Origin: Symsagittifera roscoffensis
Lineage: Eukaryota > Xenacoelomorpha > Acoela > Convolutidae
Reading direction: 5' to 3'
Length of the DNA stretch: 64,000 bases
NCBI RefSeq assembly: GCF_963678635.1
Contig: NC_087068.1
Span: forward strand, 59,009,896 to 59,073,895
The position numbers were made by a program, and so were the translations under genes. The notes under the pieces are model-generated. The model had not been told where the DNA came from. It saw only the letters and a list, made by a program, of their open reading frames with translations, and ran no database searches. Within the stretch, counting starts at the first letter, position 1, and the number at the start of each line of letters is the position of its first letter. Positions 59,201-64,000 of the stretch are shown here, piece after piece.

Positions 59201-61116
59201 GAATATTTTTTTTCTTGAGCATTTAAATACCGGGAAGCGAATGCGATCGGTATCCAATCGCTCTGATGAGACCATTGTTCTAAAGTAGCTCCGAGCCCAC
59301 TATGACTTGCATCGCATTTTACTCTAGATTGCTTTGCTGGATCGTAATAGTTTAACAAGGCTATATTAGCAACTGCCCTTTTTATGTCCTCAAAAATTAC
59401 TGAGTGTTGATCGTTCCACTCAAATTTTTTAACTGGTAACCGGACATTTTTCATCTTCTTTTTTTCATTTTCTTCTTTCAATAGTGGTCTAAGTTTTTCA
59501 GTTAAACTAGCCGCATTTGGGATAAATTTCGCTAAGTGGTTGATGCTACCCATGAACGATCTGAGTTGCTTTAATGATTTGGGGGGTTGAAGGTTTGCAA
59601 TTGCCTCCGTTTTAGTAACTTTTGGAATTATACCCTGTATTGACAAATTATGACCTAACCAGTTCACTGCGGGCTGCAGGAATTCGCATTTCGAAATTTT
59701 TAATGCGAGATTTTCGTCGTCCAACTTTTGCAACACATTGTGTACTAATTTCTCGTGCTCTTTAGCTTCCCCCTTTGAAACAATTAGAATATCATCCAAG
59801 AAACAAAAGGTATTTTTTGCGTGGTTTAGTGTTCTATCCATCGCTTTCTGGAATTCGGCTGGCATATCTGCCAACCCGTAGAAACCTGTCAGAAATCTGT
59901 ACGTACCCGTTGCATTACCCCCTATTATATTGAAATTGCATTGTTTTGCTGTTTCAGCAGTTAGTTTTATCTGGCTATAAGCATATTTCAGGTCTAACAC
60001 GGTGAAAAAGAGAGAGCCTTCTGATGCTGATGTGATGATCTGGCTAACCCCATCAATCAGTTCGTCCACATTAGGCATCTGGTATTTATTTTTGTACAAC
60101 TGTCTATTAATGGGTTTGGCGTCCAAGGCTAATTTAATAGAATCGTCTTTTTTTACTGTGATAACAATTGGGGCAATAAAACAATCGCTTGTGCATTTGT
60201 CTAATTTCGCAATGTGTCCCTCTGTGAGCAGCTTGTCTAGTTCTGTTTGAACTTTATCCTGAATGTGTATAGGAATTCTCCTACCTTTCTCTTGAATAGG
60301 GCACAGAGGATATTTAAATTTTGTACTCACCATGTGATTTTTTGATTCCCCTTGTCTATCGAATAGATCTTTGAACTTCTTATAAAAGTAAATCTTCCAA
60401 CTATCTGACTGTTCGCACAGTAACACATCAAACCTGGACCTTCGTGTTGGAGCCGATTTTTGCGTGGTTTGAATTCCTAGTTTACTCTGAAGATCTAAAC
60501 CTAATATGCACCGCATACGTCTCTCTGTGACCAGTAACATCGCTCCCAACACTTCCCAACCTGCCGAACGTAGATTGGCTTTTAACGCTCCTAATATTAG
60601 AATAGGTCGTTTATTATAATCCACAAACTGCGCGGACAGGTTCAGCTTTTCTGCCGGAATAAATTTTGAATTCGAAGGTCCTTCCAGAATCTGTTTCGTT
60701 GTTGCCCAATTCAGGAGTGATACTGGACTGCCAGTATCTATAGTCATATTCAAAATATGACTATCAATCTTAACCAAAGCTTTAAGTGCTTTAATTTGAT
60801 GCGATTTGGGATTTCTGCGAATTTCGATCTTTTCAATTTTACCCGACTTCTCCGTCAATGCTCTATTCTGACCTCTTTCGTTATTGTACGCATTTTCCGA
60901 AATCCTTTTTGTGATGTACTTTTCTATGTCCATGATGGAAGTGCACTCTTCCTCTACTGACATGATTTCAAAATCATCACATGAATCGAATGTTTGTATA
61001 AGATTGCACTCTTCCCCCGAGCTCGAATCTTCATTTGCAATTTCGTTAATTTGTTGAGACCTACACATTTTAGCGAAGTGATTAGGTTTGTTACAATTTT
61101 TACATGTTTTGCCCAT
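56245..61116 (-). CDS. gypsy Pol polyprotein (protease-RT-RNase H-integrase)
   Basis: 1,623 residues from the ATG at 61,116; the frame is open 32 codons further to the TAG at 61,213-61,215. Upstream of the ATG is a CX2CX7HX4C motif. Residues 5-18 are a CCHC knuckle (CKNCNKPNHFAKMC). Protease DTGS is at 127-130. RT has VLDLKYAY (Asp 375) and FLDD (441-442). RNase H has CDASHSG (Asp 602), NELELLA (Glu 642/644) and ATDH (Asp 669). Residues about 731-1045 are a long Lys/Ser/Glu-rich linker, including a 9-residue direct duplication (SLLELEAQT, 963-980). Integrase has RIHRGHPG and CRSC (1158-1161) as zinc finger, then LDYAGP (Asp 1193), RTDQFSG (Asp 1252) and LVERTIQ (Glu 1288). A charged C-terminal tail of about 250 residues follows. 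No stops or frameshifts; all catalytic residues are present. Confidence 0.95.
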   Translation of the reverse strand: MGKTCKNCNKPNHFAKMCRSQQINEIANEDSSSGEECNLIQTFDSCDDFEIMSVEEECTSIMDIEKYITKRISENAYNNERGQNRALTEKSGKIEKIEIRRNPKSHQIKALKALVKIDSHILNMTIDTGSPVSLLNWATTKQILEGPSNSKFIPAEKLNLSAQFVDYNKRPILILGALKANLRSAGWEVLGAMLLVTERRMRCILGLDLQSKLGIQTTQKSAPTRRSRFDVLLCEQSDSWKIYFYKKFKDLFDRQGESKNHMVSTKFKYPLCPIQEKGRRIPIHIQDKVQTELDKLLTEGHIAKLDKCTSDCFIAPIVITVKKDDSIKLALDAKPINRQLYKNKYQMPNVDELIDGVSQIITSASEGSLFFTVLDLKYAYSQIKLTAETAKQCNFNIIGGNATGTYRFLTGFYGLADMPAEFQKAMDRTLNHAKNTFCFLDDILIVSKGEAKEHEKLVHNVLQKLDDENLALKISKCEFLQPAVNWLGHNLSIQGIIPKVTKTEAIANLQPPKSLKQLRSFMGSINHLAKFIPNAASLTEKLRPLLKEENEKKKMKNVRLPVKKFEWNDQHSVIFEDIKRAVANIALLNYYDPAKQSRVKCDASHSGLGATLEQWSHQSDWIPIAFASRYLNAQEKKYSTNELELLAVVWAVDRFKHYLLGREFVIATDHKALTSALGEHRSNKTYQSRLTRWVDRLLPFQFKITHIPGRDMGIVDYLSREPNGEPWPESELDERFVVTSIESFHKALDCLNSRSSETNQSSTMNIPEHSRTSREINYCKDSSSRGCYDNQFVQNRTKLDRNENGQNSSFQTVEKHKNTLDRIAREKQLVDISKLKNKLNSKQLEPKETASSKKMERSETGKSKKMKNKQNGNQREDDQLTEQVTETTFSRTRMVKRGAACSRQESDDSDSDIPQVEWRPVRKTIKPRGLKEIQSGKASGTSGTTLMSFWELIGAERPDNPKSLLELEAQTSLLELEAQTALADCNRGDQSSQLNTQSEIPQIIEVDLTAESPSESPEVSLIKKEKTCHASRKGIPDQNNVRTDISLDNLNKLFDRSLLAELISEDAWMDRLRRVIERNDRHSFELMGPYTNPLWHQLSVVDDCILVDNRLAVPEQLRLAVLKRIHRGHPGQEAMLDVSRYLWWPHMHKDIVNLAEECRSCTRYGKNAKYIIPKNATKPLPLLTQPGQEIQLDYAGPLEDFKGKKIYLLVAIDRYSKFPSVKITKSTGGKSSIKFLRSYIDIHGIPESIRTDQFSGFKGKAMKKFCSDNNIEQKFCPVGDHRGCGLVERTIQTIKRRLGVMLLDENVTSIKLCLSTIIRDLRWIKQKTIQMSPFEAHFGRLPKTEFKILSDRFLQNSDRLDKEHLERSALTASQLKKRIDQSRDNLKIVRKGQNSRDVSPLFKEQVVSAKDRERARALKELLEANARWNQTRRDTSANDLKRTVDETSTINPELRKEMLYSWERGFVEDKPEAISQQRQSSPILIRKDEGRKSGKALTKPLKGRVVAETPSTIKTAAGSIYRKSDIAKVKVAVHDKEKNNNRRSPSGEEPKKKQQRQSRRQSDEQDEAELSQSDEDLLLEQPGAAKEKFQDSPTVITSKDTLQGGGLNLAVRRAKPNLVSCIS

Positions 61117-61212
61117 TGCCTGACAATTTTTTAAATGATTCTCTACAAATGCTCTACCGCATCTCGTACATTGTTTTTGATCTCCTTTACCTTTTGGAGG
61201 TTTATTTTCGTA

Positions 61213-62118
61213 CTATTTTCTTCTGTTTTGATTTTGACGTCTAGGGTTATACCCTTTATTTCCGATTGCCATAATTGGTTCTTGTTTAATCTTCATCTGT
61301 GGAGTTGTAAACAGTCCTGAGCTGTTTGTGTTTGAAGATTTTTGGAATGCTTGAGTTGTTTGTTTGCTATATTCAAACTTTAGTGCACGTTTTAACACTT
61401 CTTCTGGAGAGAATGTTTCGAACGTCAATGTGTCTTGGAGGACAGCATTTTTCATTCTTGAGATGAATAAATCTCGTACCAATTCTTCTTCCAACGCTCC
61501 CAATTCAGCCTTTGCTGCTTGTGCAGTCAGTGCGGCATGAAAAGATTCCAACGTTTCATTTGATTCGTGGGATCGTGTGAACAATTTGTATCTCTCATAG
61601 GTAATACATTTCGTTTTCTCAAATGAGAGTTTTGCTAATCGAATTATATCGCGAAACCCTAGTTTGGATATTTCTGTGTGAGGGTTCTTTTGTATAAATT
61701 TTTTCTTCCCTTCTGCTCCTAAAGCGAGGAATAATCTCGATGTTAGCCGTTTGCCCACTTCGTGATAGAATACATTGTGTCCCACTCTAGGTCCTCTTAG
61801 TGTCCGTTCTTCATTTTCTTGAACCACTCTATCTCGAGCCAATCTGTTCCGAGCTTCTCTTTCTGTTGTCGCAATCTCATCCTCGTTTTGTGCTGGTGTT
61901 TCAGGAGCTGGTAAAGGTTCTTCTAATACCGGTTTGGGTTCTTGTAACATTATTTCTGGATCCACATTCTCTTTAACTGTAACAGCTAATAGGAACTGGT
62001 CAAGCCACGTTTCAAAACTCCAAGGTGGGTCTGAATTTGCGGATGCCCAAAATACTGGGATTCCTAGATCAGTCCTATTATCCTGAGCAGTGAAACCGGA
62101 TCCTGCTGGCTGCGCCAT
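61213..62118 (-). CDS. gypsy Gag (capsid part)
   Basis: 301 codons from ATG at 62,118 (MAQPAGSGF) to TAG at 61,213. The N-terminal part is Pro/Glu-rich. The middle and C-terminal part (SFEKTKCITYERYKLF, then SNETLESFHAALTAQAA, LVRDLFISRM) matches the retrotransposon gag capsid pattern, in which a basic tail (RRQNQNRRK) precedes nucleocapsid. Here the zinc knuckles lie after the TAG in the same frame, so the stop separates capsid from nucleocapsid. This is either a readthrough signal or a point mutation. Confidence 0.9.
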   Translation of the reverse strand: MAQPAGSGFTAQDNRTDLGIPVFWASANSDPPWSFETWLDQFLLAVTVKENVDPEIMLQEPKPVLEEPLPAPETPAQNEDEIATTEREARNRLARDRVVQENEERTLRGPRVGHNVFYHEVGKRLTSRLFLALGAEGKKKFIQKNPHTEISKLGFRDIIRLAKLSFEKTKCITYERYKLFTRSHESNETLESFHAALTAQAAKAELGALEEELVRDLFISRMKNAVLQDTLTFETFSPEEVLKRALKFEYSKQTTQAFQKSSNTNSSGLFTTPQMKIKQEPIMAIGNKGYNPRRQNQNRRK

Positions 62119-62600
62119 GTGGTAACTAACAATACCTCTGAGGTTGTATAGTGAAAACTGAAGTGGTTTCGAAAGAGTTTAATTAACCATAATGAAACCG
62201 TTTCTTTTCTGTTGTTAGTTTGTTACTGACTGTGTTCTTAGCCACAGGCCTGAGAGATTGACTCTCTTGAATTTCTAAAAGGTCACGTATTCTTTGACCT
62301 TGGTTTTTATAATAGAATTATATAATTTATAGATAACAATATGTATAGCACTATCAAGGTCAATATGTGATGACTATCTGATTACTGCGATAGCAGTGGC
62401 AGATATAAGTAGCACTATCAAGGCCAATATATATGAGGACTGCATAGTTACTGCAATGGCAGTAGCAGTTGCGGTACCACACTAACTATCTTAACTGAGG
62501 AACTATCGGCAATGTTTTGTTGTTGTTGATTTTCCAGTGAACTGATTTTCAGTGTTAACCTCATTTTTACTGCTACGTTTTCTAATGTTTCGTGGCTTTC
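62119..62600. other. gypsy 5' flank with a ~64-bp tandem duplication
   Basis: Expected to hold the 5' LTR or leader. A ~64-bp unit starting 'tagcactatcaagg' is duplicated near 62,346 and 62,411 with about 80% identity (gatagcagtggcag against atggcagtagcag). No match to the 3' flank was seen. Confidence 0.45.
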
Positions 62601-63170
62601 TTTCAGTTTAACAATTCATCATTATTTTCGTTCCGACCTTTGAAAATGGGGAGGAACTTTGTACTAGGGTGTGTTTTAGTTTTTTTTGTTCAACCTTTTG
62701 TTTTCCACGCAAAATCGGCTACCACAAATGATCATCGGAGAGGGTTCAGTGATATATATTTTAAAAGCCCTTTCAGTCGTGATTCGAACAACATTATTAA
62801 ATTTCAAAAGTTTTCAGTGTCGAGAAAAACCCGTTTTTTTTTTATATTTTTGATTTTTGGTTTAATTTCGATCTAATTAGTAAGGTAGTTAGGTTATTTA
62901 AATTAATTTAAGCCGTGAAAACTTAGTTTTACTCACCTTAAGGTAGTTTTTAGCGCAATTTTGTGAATCAAAAACTTGAAAATTAAAAAAAATTTCCGCA
63001 AAATTTTTTTTTTCGTTTCTAGTCATTATTTTCAAAAACTGTTTTCCAATTGACCTATTGTACCATGTCTTTTGTTCAGATTTTTTTATCACATAATGCA
63101 AAAAAAACACTAATTTGAGAAAACATTGCACAGTAACCGGCTATCCTTGTTTTCTCTTTCTCTTATTGTC
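62600..63170 (-). repeat. inverted copy of the dispersed ~900-bp repeat
   Basis: The reverse complement shows, in order, 'ggatagccggttactgtgc', 'ttatgtgataaaaaaatctg', 'cgggtttttctcgacactg', 'gaatcacgactgaaaggg', 'gatcatttgtggtagccga', 'gcgtggaaaac' and 'caaagttcctcccc'. This is the best-preserved full-order copy and defines the unit seen in pieces at 30-39 kb. Confidence 0.8.
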
Positions 63171-64000
63171 ATTACGATTTTTTCGCTTGACTTTGGGAAA
63201 TGGTTCAAATTTCTTCAGCAGTTACCGTTTTTTACGCTATTTTTTAAATTGTAATAAGCGAGTTCGAAAGCATTCCTTAACGAATTTGAAGAGTTTAAAA
63301 ACAAATCAGAAGACAAGCCAACAAAGTTGCTTAAATCAGCCTGAAGTTTTTTCTTAAAATACGATCATGAAAAGTGAAAAGCCACTCAACTATTAATGCT
63401 TTGTAAATCTCATCGCTCGTTCTTACCTTGAATGAATTTGCTTCTTCTCAAAAATCAGCAAAAGCAAGAAAGACATCAAAATTAAATTACTTTTCGTATC
63501 TTGTACATTATTCAAATTTGATTCAACAACTTTTGATACAAGAAACATGCATTACAATTCAAAAATTTGGCACATATGCTAGGACTTGAACTAACTACAG
63601 AGTAACTTCTGATCGACTTATTAGAAAAAATCTGATCAATAATTTCATTTATTCTGATCGAATCAATCTTATCAGGATCTTCAGAATCTATGCAGCTAAT
63701 TTTCTATATTCTTATCTTAAAATTGTAAGCGTAATTTTCCATTTAACTATTAAACAACAATCAGATGATTTTGCAAGAACGAAAACATTCTACTTGTATT
63801 TACATTTACTTAAATTTACAAAAAATATATATAACATTCAAAATAAATATCTTTAAGCTACTTAAGGTGCATTTTACATAAGTTGGATAATTTACATCTA
63901 ATTTAAGGATTTTCTGTGCTTTCCTATGGCAAACATAGCTGATATTTTTATCATAATTTACAAATGTAACGCTTCGCGAATCTCATTGATCATTATTTTT
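63171..64000. other. right-edge region without a gene
   Basis: AT-rich, with only short chance frames. No repeat landmarks were recognised. Confidence 0.35.

Larger units (their letters stand above)
56245..62118 (-). mobile_element. Ty3/gypsy retrotransposon, coding region intact
   Basis: The gag (61,213-62,118) and pol (ending at 56,245) lie in one reading frame, with protease, RT, RNase H and integrase in gypsy order (integrase last). No envelope-like frame was found. No LTR pair, primer site or target duplication was recognised, so the ends are undefined. A purine-rich aaggcggtgga lies near 56,303 inside the pol end. The intact 1,623-codon pol suggests a recent insertion. Confidence 0.9.

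Overview
The window is repeat-dominated, AT-rich nuclear DNA from a eukaryote, most likely an invertebrate animal. Several signs point there: an APE-type LINE, a copia element primed by the initiator-Met half-tRNA site known from Drosophila copia, a Ty3/gypsy element, a FLYWCH-finger MULE, and candidate introns of only 39 and 64 bp with GTAAGT/GTGAG donors and a TTTCAG-type acceptor. A nematode or other compact-intron invertebrate fits, but nothing here fixes the species. No rRNA, CRISPR or bacterial features were seen.

Layout: 1-750 holds one possible two-exon gene fragment. 751-14,201 is a single satellite array of about 140 monomers of ~96 bp with nested higher-order duplications. 14.2-20.6 kb is a graveyard: a LINE 3' relic, ~180-bp tandem repeats, an F-box-like fragment, a hAT-type MITE, a foldback element and a tRNA-like sequence. 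20,645-30,332 is a copia tandem dimer (LTR-internal-LTR-internal-LTR) inside one 5-bp target duplication. 31.0-32.3 kb carries a spliced minus-strand candidate host gene whose exon phases agree at every junction. 32.8-39.2 kb is dispersed and tandem repeats with a gypsy RT relic. 39,730-42,413 is a MULE with ~110-bp inverted ends and a frameshifted transposase. 42.5-43.6 kb has two unidentified decaying reading frames. 43.7-47.1 kb is dispersed repeats with a 127-bp-arm palindrome. 48.4-52.9 kb is a nearly full-length LINE. 53.0-55.8 kb is tandem repeats. 56,245-62,118 is a Ty3/gypsy element with an intact 1,623-codon pol, separated from gag by one in-frame TAG. The right end carries an inverted copy of the 33-39 kb repeat.

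Most protein-coding content is transposon-derived, and only the gypsy pol and gag look undamaged. Many lesions in the LINE, copia and MULE reading frames are 1-2 nt indels in homopolymers or short repeats, so part of the apparent decay may be assembly error. The copia dimer also shares non-indel lesions (a stop at the protease active site, a lost RT aspartate, a missing block before RNase H) that predate its duplication. All identifications are by eye; no database search was run.
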